Source of the DNA: Rhodobacterales bacterium 32-67-9
GTDB lineage: Bacteria > Pseudomonadota > Alphaproteobacteria > Rhodobacterales > Rhodobacteraceae
Assembly: GCA_002280515.1 (NCBI GenBank)
Contig: NCEA01000034.1
Coordinates: 1 to 47,139, forward strand
DNA length: 47,139 bases
Direction of reading: 5' to 3'
Part shown: piece by piece, positions 19,272-27,089 of the stretch
How the letters are laid out: each line of letters begins with the position of its first letter
Position numbering within the stretch: position 1 is the first letter of the stretch
Notes under the pieces: generated by a model
Told to the model about the DNA's origin: nothing
What the model saw: only the letters and a program-made list of their open reading frames with translations
The model's database searches: none
Translations under genes and position numbers: made by a program

Positions 19272-19672
19272 CCGGTCTCGTCCTGAAGCTCGCCCCGCAC
19301 GAACGGGTACTGATCAACGGCGCGGTGATAGAGAACGGCGACAAGCGGTCGCGCCTCGCCATCATGACGCCTAACGCCAATATCCTGCGCCTGCGCGATG
19401 CGATCCATCCCGAAGAGGTGAACACGCCGGTGCGCCGGGTCTGCTACATCGCCCAGCTCGTCCTGTCCGGCGACGCCGAACCGAAGGACGCGCGCCACCA
19501 GATGATGCGCGGCATAGAGCAATTGAGCCAGGTCCTGACCGACCACGACAGCCGCGCCCAGTTGACGACCGCGACCGAGGCGGTGCTGGACGAGCAGTTC
19601 TATCAGGCGATGAAGGCACTTCGGTCACTGCTGCCGAGGGAGGCCCGGCTTCTGGCCGCCGCGGGGTCATGA
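19268..19672 (+). CDS. flbT: Flagellar biosynthesis repressor FlbT
   Basis: FlbT is a post-transcriptional regulator; in Caulobacter it represses flagellin translation by acting on the mRNA leader when the hook is not complete. The 134 residues begin MTGLVLKLAPHERVLINGAV, followed by the family's RSRLAIMTPNANILRLRDAI, and contain RRVCYIAQLVLSG. The gene is sandwiched between flaF (4-base overlap) and the DUF1217 gene (4-base overlap). The flagellin leader upstream is structured, which fits this mode of action. Confidence 0.94.
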   Translation: MTGLVLKLAPHERVLINGAVIENGDKRSRLAIMTPNANILRLRDAIHPEEVNTPVRRVCYIAQLVLSGDAEPKDARHQMMRGIEQLSQVLTDHDSRAQLTTATEAVLDEQFYQAMKALRSLLPREARLLAAAGS

Positions 19673-20496
19673 GCTTCACGCCGGTTGTGCCGTTCGGCGG
19701 TTATGCCGGCTGGAAGTTCCTCGCCCGGACGCGGGAAGCGCAGAAGGAGGCGTTCCTCGAAAATGCCACCCTGCAGCGGGACGAGGCGTATTTCCGCGAG
19801 AAGATCGGCGGCATCGCAACGGCCGAGGATCTGGTGGCTGACCGGCGGCTCCTCTCGGTCGCGCTCGGCGCCTTCGGCCTCGGCGACGATATCGACAACA
19901 GGTATTTCATCCGCAAGGTGCTTGAGGACGGTACGCTGCGGCCCGATGCCCTGGCCAACAAGCTCGCCGACAAGCGCTACCAGGAATTTTCAAAGGCCTT
20001 CGGCTTCGGTGACTTCGACGTGCCGAGAACCCGGCTGTCGGATTTCGCCGACGGAATCCTCGCCAGTTACGAGACGCGCCGGTTCGAGGAGGCGGTGGGC
20101 GAGCAGAGCGAAGCGATGCGGCTTGGCCTGAACGCCGAACGCGAGCTTGCGCGGCTGGCGGACCGCAATATTTCCGGCGACGCGAAGTGGTTCTCGGTGC
20201 TGGGATCCGCGCCTTTGCGCGAAGTCTTCCAGACCGCGCTGGGCCTGCCCGCCGCGTTCGCGTCGATCGACCTCGACCAGCAGCTCGGCACACTGAAGAA
20301 CCGGGCGGAGCAGATGCTCGGATCTTCCGACATCGCCCAATTCTCGGATCCCCGAAAGGTCGAGGATCTGGTGCGGCTCTATCTTCTGAGGGCCGAGGCA
20401 CAGGGGGCGAGGAGCGTCTATTCGGCCCAGTCGGCAGCGCTGACATTGCTGCAATCGGCAACCACGGGCGGCGGGCTCCTGTCGCGTCTGGTCTGA
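19669..20496 (+). CDS. DUF1217-family flagellar protein
   Basis: The 275-residue protein resembles the DUF1217 family found in alphaproteobacterial flagellar clusters. It starts SFTPVVPFGGYAGWKFLART and contains FREKIGGIATAEDLVADRRL, LGAFGLGDDIDNRYFIRKVL and LADKRYQEFSKAFGF, then helical sequence with ISGDAKWFSVLGS. There is no membrane segment or signal peptide. The repeated helical units recall secreted flagellar structural or cap-like proteins, but no role is established. Its ATG overlaps the flbT stop, so it shares the flaF-flbT message. Confidence 0.75.
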   Translation: MSFTPVVPFGGYAGWKFLARTREAQKEAFLENATLQRDEAYFREKIGGIATAEDLVADRRLLSVALGAFGLGDDIDNRYFIRKVLEDGTLRPDALANKLADKRYQEFSKAFGFGDFDVPRTRLSDFADGILASYETRRFEEAVGEQSEAMRLGLNAERELARLADRNISGDAKWFSVLGSAPLREVFQTALGLPAAFASIDLDQQLGTLKNRAEQMLGSSDIAQFSDPRKVEDLVRLYLLRAEAQGARSVYSAQSAALTLLQSATTGGGLLSRLV

Positions 20497-20534
20497 TGCG
20501 GTTGAGACAACCGCCGAAGGATGGAACCCACCCT

Positions 20535-20551
20535 GACCCCTGATCAGGGTC
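20535..20551. terminator. Possible bidirectional terminator between DUF1217 gene and fliI
   Basis: GACCC (20535-20539) and GGGTC (20547-20551) pair around CTGATCA, itself partly self-complementary, and CGTTTCCCCC follows. It sits in the 175-base gap between two convergent genes. The stem is short, so confidence is low. Confidence 0.3.
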
Positions 20552-20671
20552 GTTTCCCCCGGCCACATTGGCCCGAAACCGTGTTCCGGCCAGACGCCGC
20601 CGTCGGGCGCGCGCCCAATCGGCTGGCGCGATACGCGGCCCGGTTGTGGGGTTTTCGCCGCCGCCCTGTCC

Positions 20672-21994
20672 TCATGTTTCGCCGGCCCGGTCGAGAATGC
20701 GGCGCAACCGCTCGAAACTCGTAGCGGTGTCGTCCGGCTCGTCCTCGGAGAGGTAGGCGTCGAGCGCCGGCCAGACCCGGATGGCCGCATCGACGAGCGG
20801 GTCGGAGCCTTGCGCGTAGAGCCCCGCCTGGATCATCAACTCCACCCTGTCGTAGGCACCGAGCAACCGCCGCGCCCGTGCGATCAGCCGGTTCTCGGTC
20901 TCGTTCGCCGCCTGCGGCAAGGAACGGGAGACAGAACGGAGGAGATTGATCGCCGGATAGCGCCCGCGCTCGGCGATCTCGCGTTCCATCACCACGTGAC
21001 CGTCGAGTACTCCGCGCAGGATGTCGGCGACCGGTTCGTCCATATCTGACCCCGCCACCAGCACCGAAAAGACCGCTGTTATGTCGCCCGCCGCCTCAGG
21101 TCCCGGCCCCGCGCGTTCCGCCAGCGACATGATCAGATGCGAGGTCGAGGGCGGGAAGCCGCGCAAGCTGGGCGGCTCGCCCGCAGCCAGCGCTACCTCG
21201 CGATGTGCCTCGGCAAAGCGGGTGATCGAATCGGCGAGGAACAGCACCTGCCTGCCCTGGTCGCGGAAATGCTCGGCCACCGCCATCGCGGCCCAGGCAC
21301 AGCGCCGCCGCACCAACGGGGACTGGTCGGAGGTGGCCGCGACGATCACGCTGCGCGCCATTCCTTCGCGTCCAAGAACGCTTTCGACGAATTCTCGAAG
21401 TTCGCGCCCGCGTTCGCCAATCAGGGCAATCACCGTGATGTCGGCCTCCACCCCGCGCGCGAACTTCGCCAAGAGCGACGACTTTCCGACGCCGGAGCCG
21501 GCGAACAACCCGATGCGCTGGCCCCGCACCAGCGGCAGGAGCGTGTTGAAGACCGTGACGCCGGTTTCGAGCCGCGCGCCAAGCCGCTTGCGCTGCGACG
21601 GCGCCGGCGGTGCCGCGCGTAACGGCCGTTCCCGCGCGCCGCGCATGAGCGGCATTCCGTCGATCGCATGGCCGAAGGGATCGACGATGCGCCCGATCCA
21701 GCTGTCGTCCGGCGCGATCCCGCCGGCGCCGAGAAGTTCCATCCCGTCGCCCAGCCGCACGCCGTCGACCGGGCCGTCCGACAGTATTGTCGCCTGGCCG
21801 GCGCGGAGCGCCACAACCTCCCCGCCCAAATGCGCGCCGTCAGCCAGACGCACCCGGTCGCCGAGCCGCCAGTCGGGGCCGATGCCGCTTACCGTGAGAA
21901 CGCCGCGGCCGACCTCGACCACGCGGGCGAGGCGGCGCAGCGCCTCGCATCCGCCGATCTCTGCCCTGAGCATGTCCAGTCCGATCCGAGCCAT
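20672..21994 (-). CDS. fliI: Flagellar export ATPase FliI
   Basis: FliI is the F1-beta-like ATPase of the flagellar type III secretion apparatus. The chosen start at 21994 (MARIGLDMLRAEIGG) gives 440 residues, the family's usual size; an in-frame extension upstream overlaps flgB regulatory DNA. Walker A is GLFAGSGVGKSSLLAKFARG (about 164-183), and RQVLFLADSITRFAEAHREV contains the Walker B region. The C-terminal helical domain ends LRRILDRAGET. A CtrA-like box stands 46 bases upstream. The gene is divergent from flgB. Confidence 0.96.
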   Translation of the reverse strand: MARIGLDMLRAEIGGCEALRRLARVVEVGRGVLTVSGIGPDWRLGDRVRLADGAHLGGEVVALRAGQATILSDGPVDGVRLGDGMELLGAGGIAPDDSWIGRIVDPFGHAIDGMPLMRGARERPLRAAPPAPSQRKRLGARLETGVTVFNTLLPLVRGQRIGLFAGSGVGKSSLLAKFARGVEADITVIALIGERGRELREFVESVLGREGMARSVIVAATSDQSPLVRRRCAWAAMAVAEHFRDQGRQVLFLADSITRFAEAHREVALAAGEPPSLRGFPPSTSHLIMSLAERAGPGPEAAGDITAVFSVLVAGSDMDEPVADILRGVLDGHVVMEREIAERGRYPAINLLRSVSRSLPQAANETENRLIARARRLLGAYDRVELMIQAGLYAQGSDPLVDAAIRVWPALDAYLSEDEPDDTATSFERLRRILDRAGET

Positions 21995-22040
21995 TCTGGC
22001 CCCCTTCCGTTCCGCATTACTCTTTCTAAAGGAATCGGGG

Positions 22041-22055
22041 TTAAGGCTTGATTGA
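22041..22055. promoter_or_regulatory. CtrA-like box between fliI and flgB
   Basis: TTAA-N7-TTGA matches the CtrA consensus TTAA-N7-TTAA at seven of eight positions. It is 46 bases from the fliI start and only 21 bases from the flgB start, so by distance it fits a fliI promoter better; an effect on flgB would need a very short leader. Confidence 0.55.
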
Positions 22056-22076
22056 AAGCTCGGAGGAGAAGCCCCG

Positions 22077-22466
22077 ATGTTCGAGAAACCAGAGGTTCTG
22101 ACGCTCGCCTCGTCGCTCGCGGCCCATGCGGCGACGCGCCAGTCGGCAATCGCCCGGAACGTGGCGAACGCCGACACGCCCGGCTACAGGGCGCAAGACC
22201 TTCCCGACTTCGCCGAGACCTATCGCGCCGAGGCTGGCGGAGCCCTGCGCCAGACGCGTGCAGGGCATCTCCCCTCCCTCGGCGGAACGCAAGATCTGAC
22301 CCTTTCGGACCGCGCCGGCGCCGGCACGCTCTCGCCCAACGGCAATGGCGTCTCGCTGGAAACCGAGATGGTGAAGGCCGCCGACGTGAAGCGCGAACAC
22401 GACATGGCCCTTGCCATCTACAGCAAGTCGCTCTCGATTCTCCGCGCCTCTCTCGGGCGCCGATAA
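22077..22466 (+). CDS. flgB: Flagellar basal-body rod protein FlgB
   Basis: FlgB is a proximal rod subunit that joins the MS ring to the rest of the rod. The 129-residue length is typical. The rod signature ARNVANADTPGYRAQDLPDF (residues about 25-44) is clear, and the C-terminal helix ends IYSKSLSILRASLGRR. A GGAGGAG ribosome binding site precedes the ATG. It opens the plus-strand run flgB-flgC-fliE-fliQ-flgF-flgG-flgA-flgH-fliL2. Confidence 0.95.
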   Translation: MFEKPEVLTLASSLAAHAATRQSAIARNVANADTPGYRAQDLPDFAETYRAEAGGALRQTRAGHLPSLGGTQDLTLSDRAGAGTLSPNGNGVSLETEMVKAADVKREHDMALAIYSKSLSILRASLGRR

Positions 22467-22481
22467 GGGAGGGCGGTCAGG

Positions 22482-22874
22482 ATGAGAGATTTCAGCAATT
22501 CCCTGTCGATCGCGGCCAGCGGGATGGAGGCGCAGGCCATGCGGCTGCGCCACGTCTCCGAAAATATCGCCAATGCCGACACCCCCGGCTACCACCGCAA
22601 GACCACCGCCTTCGAGGCGGTCGTCGAAGGGGGCGAGGCCACCGGCGCGGTGCGGCTTGGCAAGGTGGAACTCGACCGGAGCGAGCTGACCCGGATCCTC
22701 GATCCGGGCAATCCGCTCGCCGATCAGAATGGCTACTACGACGGCTCGAATGTCGATCTGGTGGTCGAAATCGCTGACGCGCGCGAAGCGCAGCGCAGCT
22801 ACGAGGCGAACCTCAGGATGTTCGATCAGGCGCGGCAAATGTCGCAAAGCCTGCTCGACCTTCTGCGCCGTTAA
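22482..22874 (+). CDS. flgC: Flagellar basal-body rod protein FlgC
   Basis: FlgC is a proximal rod subunit. The 130 residues carry SIAASGMEAQAMRLRHVSEN followed by IANADTPGYHRK, the family start, and the C-terminal helix EAQRSYEANLRMFDQARQMS typical of rod and hook proteins. It follows flgB after 15 bases, with a GGGAGGG ribosome binding site in the gap. Confidence 0.96.
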   Translation: MRDFSNSLSIAASGMEAQAMRLRHVSENIANADTPGYHRKTTAFEAVVEGGEATGAVRLGKVELDRSELTRILDPGNPLADQNGYYDGSNVDLVVEIADAREAQRSYEANLRMFDQARQMSQSLLDLLRR

Positions 22875-22892
22875 CCCGAGAGGAGGTCCAGA

Positions 22893-23192
22893 ATGGACGT
22901 CAGAACCTCTTTCGCCGCGCAGACCTACGCGCAGGCCCGGCCGGCCACCCAACCGTCGTCGAATGCGACGGGGTCGTCCGGCGCCACGGGCGGTTTCGCC
23001 ACCCTGGCGGGAAGTTTCGCCGACACGCTGAAGGCGGGCGAGGAAACCGCGAAGGCGGCGATGACCGGCGGCGCCGATCCGCACGCGCTGGTCGAGGCAC
23101 TGGCGGCGAGCGAACTGGCGGTCGAGACAGCGGTCACGCTGCGCGACAAGGTCGTCGAGGCCTATCAGGAAATCCTGCGGATGCCGGTGTGA
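22893..23192 (+). CDS. fliE: Flagellar hook-basal body protein FliE
   Basis: FliE links the MS ring and export gate to the proximal rod. The 99-residue length and position between flgC and fliQ fit the family. The C-terminal part, LVEALAASELAVETAVTLRD followed by KVVEAYQEILRMPV, matches the conserved FliE C-terminus. The N-terminal 45 residues are Ala/Thr/Ser-rich and likely disordered. The ATG is preceded by AGGAGG. Its stop overlaps the fliQ start. Confidence 0.93.
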   Translation: MDVRTSFAAQTYAQARPATQPSSNATGSSGATGGFATLAGSFADTLKAGEETAKAAMTGGADPHALVEALAASELAVETAVTLRDKVVEAYQEILRMPV

Positions 23193-23461
23193 CGATGGAA
23201 GAGGCGGTCTTTTTCGACACGATGCGGCAGGGTCTCTGGGTCGCGGTGCTCATCTCGGCGCCGCTGCTCAGTGCGGCACTCGTCATGGGTGTCGTGATCG
23301 GCCTCTTCCAGGCGCTGACCTCGGTGCAGGAAATGACGCTGACCTTCGTGCCGAAGGTCGGCGCGATGATCGTGGTCTTCTGGGTCTCCATGACCTTCAT
23401 GTCGGGCATGCTGGTCGCGTTCTTCACCGACCGCATCGTGCCCCTGATCGCGGGGATCTGA
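23189..23461 (+). CDS. fliQ: Flagellar export gate protein FliQ
   Basis: FliQ is a small inner-membrane component of the FliPQR export gate. The 90 residues contain two hydrophobic helices (about 16-40 and 52-78) joined by the conserved GLFQALTSVQEMTLTFVPK. Start choice is open: GTG at 23189 overlaps the fliE stop (GTGA), while an ATG two codons later (23195) is also possible. flgF follows after three bases. Confidence 0.95.
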   Translation: MTMEEAVFFDTMRQGLWVAVLISAPLLSAALVMGVVIGLFQALTSVQEMTLTFVPKVGAMIVVFWVSMTFMSGMLVAFFTDRIVPLIAGI

Positions 23462-23464
23462 GCG

Positions 23465-24184
23465 ATGGACAACGCCGGCTACACGACGCTGAACCGCCAG
23501 TCGGGCCTCATGGCCGAGATGCGGGCGGTCGCCAACAACATCGCCAACCTTTCGACCACCGGCTTTCGCAAGGAAGGGGTGATCTTCGCCGAACACGTCG
23601 CCGACCTCGAAGGGGCGGAGCCGTCGCTGTCGATGGCCACGGCCGAGGGGCGGCTCATCAACCTCGCGCAGGGAACGCTGGTCCAGACCGGCGGTGCCTT
23701 TGACCTCGCCATCGAGGGCGAAGGGTTTTTTCAGATCGAGACGCCGGAGGGCAACCGCCTGACCCGTGCGGGATCTTTCACCCCCTCGCCCGAAGGGGAG
23801 CTTGTGACGCCGGACGGCTACCGGCTGCTCGACCTTGGCGGGGCGCCGGTCTTCGTCCCGACCGATGCCGGGCCCATTGCGGTCGCCAATGATGGCACGG
23901 TCTCGGTCGGGGGCAATCCGGTCGCACAGATTGGGCTTTTCCTGCCGTCCGATCCGAACGACCTCATCCATAGCGGCGGCACACGCTTTGCCGCCGATGG
24001 CGGGGTGGAGCCCTACGACGGCGGAACCATGTTCCAGGGATTTCTGGAGAACTCGAACGTCAACGCGGTGACCGAGATTGCCCGCATGATCGAGGTGCAG
24101 CGCGCCTACGAGATGGGCCAGGGCTTCCTCGACAGCGAAGACGCCCGCATCCGCGCCGTGATCCAGACCCTCGGCCGCACATAA
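23465..24184 (+). CDS. flgF: Flagellar rod protein FlgF
   Basis: FlgF is a proximal rod subunit of the FlgE/F/G family. The 239 residues show RQSGLMAEMRAVANNIANLS followed by TTGFRKEG, the family N-terminus, the central GEGFFQIETPEGNRLTRAGS, and the C-terminal helix VNAVTEIARMIEVQRAYEMG. It precedes flgG by 12 bases, in the usual order. Confidence 0.95.
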   Translation: MDNAGYTTLNRQSGLMAEMRAVANNIANLSTTGFRKEGVIFAEHVADLEGAEPSLSMATAEGRLINLAQGTLVQTGGAFDLAIEGEGFFQIETPEGNRLTRAGSFTPSPEGELVTPDGYRLLDLGGAPVFVPTDAGPIAVANDGTVSVGGNPVAQIGLFLPSDPNDLIHSGGTRFAADGGVEPYDGGTMFQGFLENSNVNAVTEIARMIEVQRAYEMGQGFLDSEDARIRAVIQTLGRT

Positions 24185-24196
24185 GGAGACTGATCC

Positions 24197-24982
24197 ATGC
24201 GTGCCCTCCAGATCGCCGCCACCGGCATGAGCGCCCAGCAGATGCGGGTCGAGGTCATTTCGAACAACCTCGCCAACATGTCGACGACCGGTTACAACGC
24301 CCGGCGGGCCGAGTTTGCTGACCTGCATTACCAGCAATTGACGCGGCCCGGCACGATCAACGCCAATGACGGGACCATCGTTCCGACCGGGGTGCAACTT
24401 GGCCTCGGCGTGCGGCCGGCGGCCGTCACGGTGCACGTCTCGCAAGGCCCGCTCTCGGCCACCGGTGGCGATCTCGACCTCGCGGTCGAAGGCCTTGGCT
24501 ATATCGAGGTCGCAATGCCCTCGGGCATCTCGGCCTATACCCGCGACGGGGCGCTGAAGCGGTCCGCGGACGGGCTGATCGTGACCTCAGACGGCTACGA
24601 GGTTGCCCCCGGCATCACGATCCCGTCCGATGCGAGATCGATATCGGTCAACGCGGCCGGGGAGGTCTACGCCTATTTCGCCGACCGGGTGCAACCGCAA
24701 CTCCTGGGGCAGTTCACGCTCGCCGGGTTCGTCAACGAAAAGGGGCTGGAGGCGATCGGCTCCAACCTCTTTCTCGAAACCGCGGCCTCGGGTCCGGCGA
24801 CGATCTCCGCGCCGGGCGAGGACGGTCTCGGTACGCTGCGCCAGGGATTTCTCGAGGAAAGCTCCGTTGATGCCGTGCGCGAAATCACCGACCTGATCGA
24901 GGCGCAGCGCGGCTACGAGCTGAACGCCAAGGTCATCACCGCCGCCGACCAGATGCTCGGCGCGACGACGCAGGTGCGGTGA
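24197..24982 (+). CDS. flgG: Flagellar distal rod protein FlgG
   Basis: FlgG forms the distal rod that crosses the periplasm. The 261-residue length is standard. Signatures are ALQIAATGMSAQQMRVEVIS, NNLANMSTTGYNARRAEFAD, the central SGISAYTRDGALKRSADG, and a C-terminal VREITDLIEAQRGYELNAKV. An AAGGAGA ribosome binding site precedes the ATG. Its stop overlaps the flgA start (TGATG). Confidence 0.97.
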   Translation: MRALQIAATGMSAQQMRVEVISNNLANMSTTGYNARRAEFADLHYQQLTRPGTINANDGTIVPTGVQLGLGVRPAAVTVHVSQGPLSATGGDLDLAVEGLGYIEVAMPSGISAYTRDGALKRSADGLIVTSDGYEVAPGITIPSDARSISVNAAGEVYAYFADRVQPQLLGQFTLAGFVNEKGLEAIGSNLFLETAASGPATISAPGEDGLGTLRQGFLEESSVDAVREITDLIEAQRGYELNAKVITAADQMLGATTQVR

Positions 24983-25407
24983 TGCGGCTGGCGCTGACCC
25001 TGCTTTTTGCGGCCCTTGCGTCGCCGGTTTCGGCCGAAACGCTGGTCGCGGTCCGGACGCTTCGGGCGCAGACGATCCTCGCACCCGATGACCTGACCGT
25101 CATCGCCGGCATCGTGCCGGGAACCGCATCGGACCCGACCGAGGCGATCGGGCTTGAAACCCGGGTCGCGATCTACCAGGGGCGACCGATCCGTCTGGCC
25201 GATCTCGGCCCGCCGGCGATCGTCGACCGCAACCAGAGCGTTGTGCTGAGCTATGTCGCCGGCCCGCTGACCATCACCGCCGAGGGCCGCGCCCTCGGCC
25301 GGGGCGGAGTCGGCGACCGGATCAAGGTAATGAACGTCGCCTCCCGCACGACAGTCACCGGCATCGTCGCCGCCGATGGCTCGGTTCGGGTCACGGCGGG
25401 CGGCTGA
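24982..25407 (+). CDS. flgA: Flagellar P-ring assembly chaperone FlgA
   Basis: FlgA is the periplasmic chaperone for P-ring subunit FlgI. The protein (141 residues from the ATG at 24982) has a Sec signal peptide, with a hydrophobic core LALTLLFAALASPVSA and likely cleavage before ETLVAVRTL. It is shorter than enterobacterial FlgA and corresponds to the SAF-like C-terminal part, with VRTLRAQTILAPDDLTVI and LGRGGVGDRIKVMNVASRTT, as is usual in alphaproteobacteria. A GTG one codon earlier is possible but would overlap flgG more. Confidence 0.92.
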   Translation: MRLALTLLFAALASPVSAETLVAVRTLRAQTILAPDDLTVIAGIVPGTASDPTEAIGLETRVAIYQGRPIRLADLGPPAIVDRNQSVVLSYVAGPLTITAEGRALGRGGVGDRIKVMNVASRTTVTGIVAADGSVRVTAGG

Positions 25408-25422
25408 TTGGGAGAATTTCGA

Positions 25423-26148
25423 ATGCGTTATCAGGTCCTCATGCTTCTGGTGGTCGCCCTCGCGGGGTGCCAGAGGCTCGAAAGCGTCGGCAAGGCGCCG
25501 GCCTTTACGCCCGTCGAAGGCGGCAACGAATATTACGCGATGAGCACGCCGGGTCTTCCGGCGGCCTCCGACCGCCGCTACGCGACCGGCGATGCGTCGC
25601 TCTGGACCGGCGCGCGCGGCTCGCTGCTTGGCGACCGCCGGGCGGGTCAACGCGGCGATATCCTGACGGTCGTGATCGAAATCGACGACAAGGCTGAGAT
25701 ATCGAACTCCACCGGCCGGTCGCGCTCCGGCTCGGACAGCATGGGCACCCCCGATCTTCTCGGCATCCCGCAAAGGATCGACCGGAACCTTCCCGCCGGC
25801 GCCAGCATGGCCAACGCCATCGGAACAAATTCGTCGTCGAGCTACCAGGGCGACGGCTCCGTCGCGCGGAAGGAAAAGCTCACGCTGCGGGTCGCGGCGA
25901 CCATCGTCGAGACCTTGCCCAACGGCGTCCTGCGCATCAACGGGTCGCAGGAGGTGCGGGTCAACTTCGAGGTGCGCGAACTCATCGTGCAGGGCTTCGT
26001 GCGGCCCGAGGACATCTCGCGCCAGAACGAGATCACCTATGACAAGATCGCCGGTGCCCGCATCTCCTACGGTGGCCGCGGCCAGATCACCGACGTGCAG
26101 CAGCCGCGCTATGGCCAGCAGGTCGCCGATATCGTCCTGCCATTCTGA
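25423..26148 (+). CDS. flgH: Flagellar L-ring lipoprotein FlgH
   Basis: FlgH forms the L-ring in the outer membrane. The chosen ATG at 25423 gives 241 residues beginning with a lipoprotein signal; the lipobox LAGC puts the lipidated Cys near residue 16. GGGAGA lies about 9 bases upstream, inside a longer frame that starts with TTG at 25408. Conserved segments are SLWTGARGSLLGDRRAGQRG, then GDILTVVIEIDDKAEISNST and the C-terminal VRPEDISRQNEITYDKIAGA. It directly follows flgA. Confidence 0.95.
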   Translation: MRYQVLMLLVVALAGCQRLESVGKAPAFTPVEGGNEYYAMSTPGLPAASDRRYATGDASLWTGARGSLLGDRRAGQRGDILTVVIEIDDKAEISNSTGRSRSGSDSMGTPDLLGIPQRIDRNLPAGASMANAIGTNSSSSYQGDGSVARKEKLTLRVAATIVETLPNGVLRINGSQEVRVNFEVRELIVQGFVRPEDISRQNEITYDKIAGARISYGGRGQITDVQQPRYGQQVADIVLPF

Positions 26149-26156
26149 GGGTCCCC

Positions 26157-26669
26157 ATGCGCAAGCTTCTGCCGCTCCTTCTCGCGCTGATCGGACTTGG
26201 CGCCGGCGGCGGTGCCGGGTTCCTCCTGCGCCCGCCGCCGGCCGAGACGGTGGAGATCGACCGCTGCGGCGATGCCACGGCAGAGGCGGTGGCGGCCGAC
26301 GGGCACGGATCCGCCGCGGCGGAGACCGATCCCGACGCCCCGCCGGCGCACGACTATGTCAAGCTGAACAACCAGTTCGTCGTGCCCGTCGTCGAGGATG
26401 GAGAGGTCGCGGCGCTCGTCATCCTGTCGATCAGTCTCGAGGTGAATACCGGCTCCACCGAGCAGGTCTACGCAAGGGAGCCGAAGTTGCGCGATGCCTT
26501 CCTGCAGGTCCTCTTCGATCACGCCAACGCCGGTGGATTTCGCGGCGCTTTCACCCAGTCGAACAACATGTACGTCCTGCGCAACGGGTTGCTGGAAACC
26601 GCCCGGAAGGTGATGGGTGCGGCGGTCTCCGATGTCCTGATCGTCGATATCGTCCGGCAGGACACCTAG
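26157..26669 (+). CDS. FliL-family protein, second copy
   Basis: The 170-residue protein has one N-terminal membrane segment (about 4-26, LLPLLLALIGLGAGGGAGFL), a short acidic Ala-rich linker and a periplasmic domain like FliL: YVKLNNQFVVPVVEDGEVAA, LVILSISLEVNTGS, and a C-terminal ending VSDVLIVDIVRQDT. FliL forms a ring around the stator and affects torque. A second FliL-family protein is encoded at 36267-36752 next to motE-motA. This copy closes the flgB operon, 8 bases after flgH, and may have a distinct job. It is convergent with the fliJ candidate. Confidence 0.8.
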   Translation: MRKLLPLLLALIGLGAGGGAGFLLRPPPAETVEIDRCGDATAEAVAADGHGSAAAETDPDAPPAHDYVKLNNQFVVPVVEDGEVAALVILSISLEVNTGSTEQVYAREPKLRDAFLQVLFDHANAGGFRGAFTQSNNMYVLRNGLLETARKVMGAAVSDVLIVDIVRQDT

Positions 26670-26696
26670 GCGCCCACCGGGCACCGGGCCGCTGGG

Positions 26697-27089
26697 TCAG
26701 GTCGCGCCGCCGTCCCGGCGATGCGATCGCCGGGCCATCTCTTCGGCGAGACGTGTCCGCGTGGCGTCGAGCGCCTGGCACCGGCCGAACGACCGGGCCG
26801 CCCTGGCGCGTTCCACCGCGACACGCGAGGTTGCGATGTCGAGATCCTGCGTCAGCACCGAACGCCGCGCCGCGACCCAGCGCGCGAAGCCTTCCTGGGC
26901 CGCCAGAAACGCCGGGTCGGTGTTTCCCTCGGCAGCGCTGCGGGCCACCACCGCGGCGGTATCGAGTGCCCGGAGCCGGTCGTCCGCGGCCGTCCGGCGG
27001 ACGGTCTCCGCGGCGAGGGCCATCAGGTCGGCATCCTTCCTGAGCGCGGCCATCCGGGCGAGGCCGGCAAGACGTTTCGGGTCGATCAT
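26697..27089 (-). CDS. Small coiled-coil protein, FliJ candidate
   Basis: The 130-residue protein is Arg/Ala-rich and predicted almost wholly helical, with stretches such as MAALRKDADLMALAAETVRR and VAVERARAARSFGRCQALDA. Size, charge and coiled-coil pattern fit FliJ, the export-gate chaperone-escort that contacts FlhA and FliI, which is otherwise missing from the cluster. No clear FliJ signature can be seen by eye, so this is a placement-based suggestion. Its ATG overlaps the flhB stop (ATGA), so it is translated with flhB. Confidence 0.5.
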   Translation of the reverse strand: MIDPKRLAGLARMAALRKDADLMALAAETVRRTAADDRLRALDTAAVVARSAAEGNTDPAFLAAQEGFARWVAARRSVLTQDLDIATSRVAVERARAARSFGRCQALDATRTRLAEEMARRSHRRDGGAT

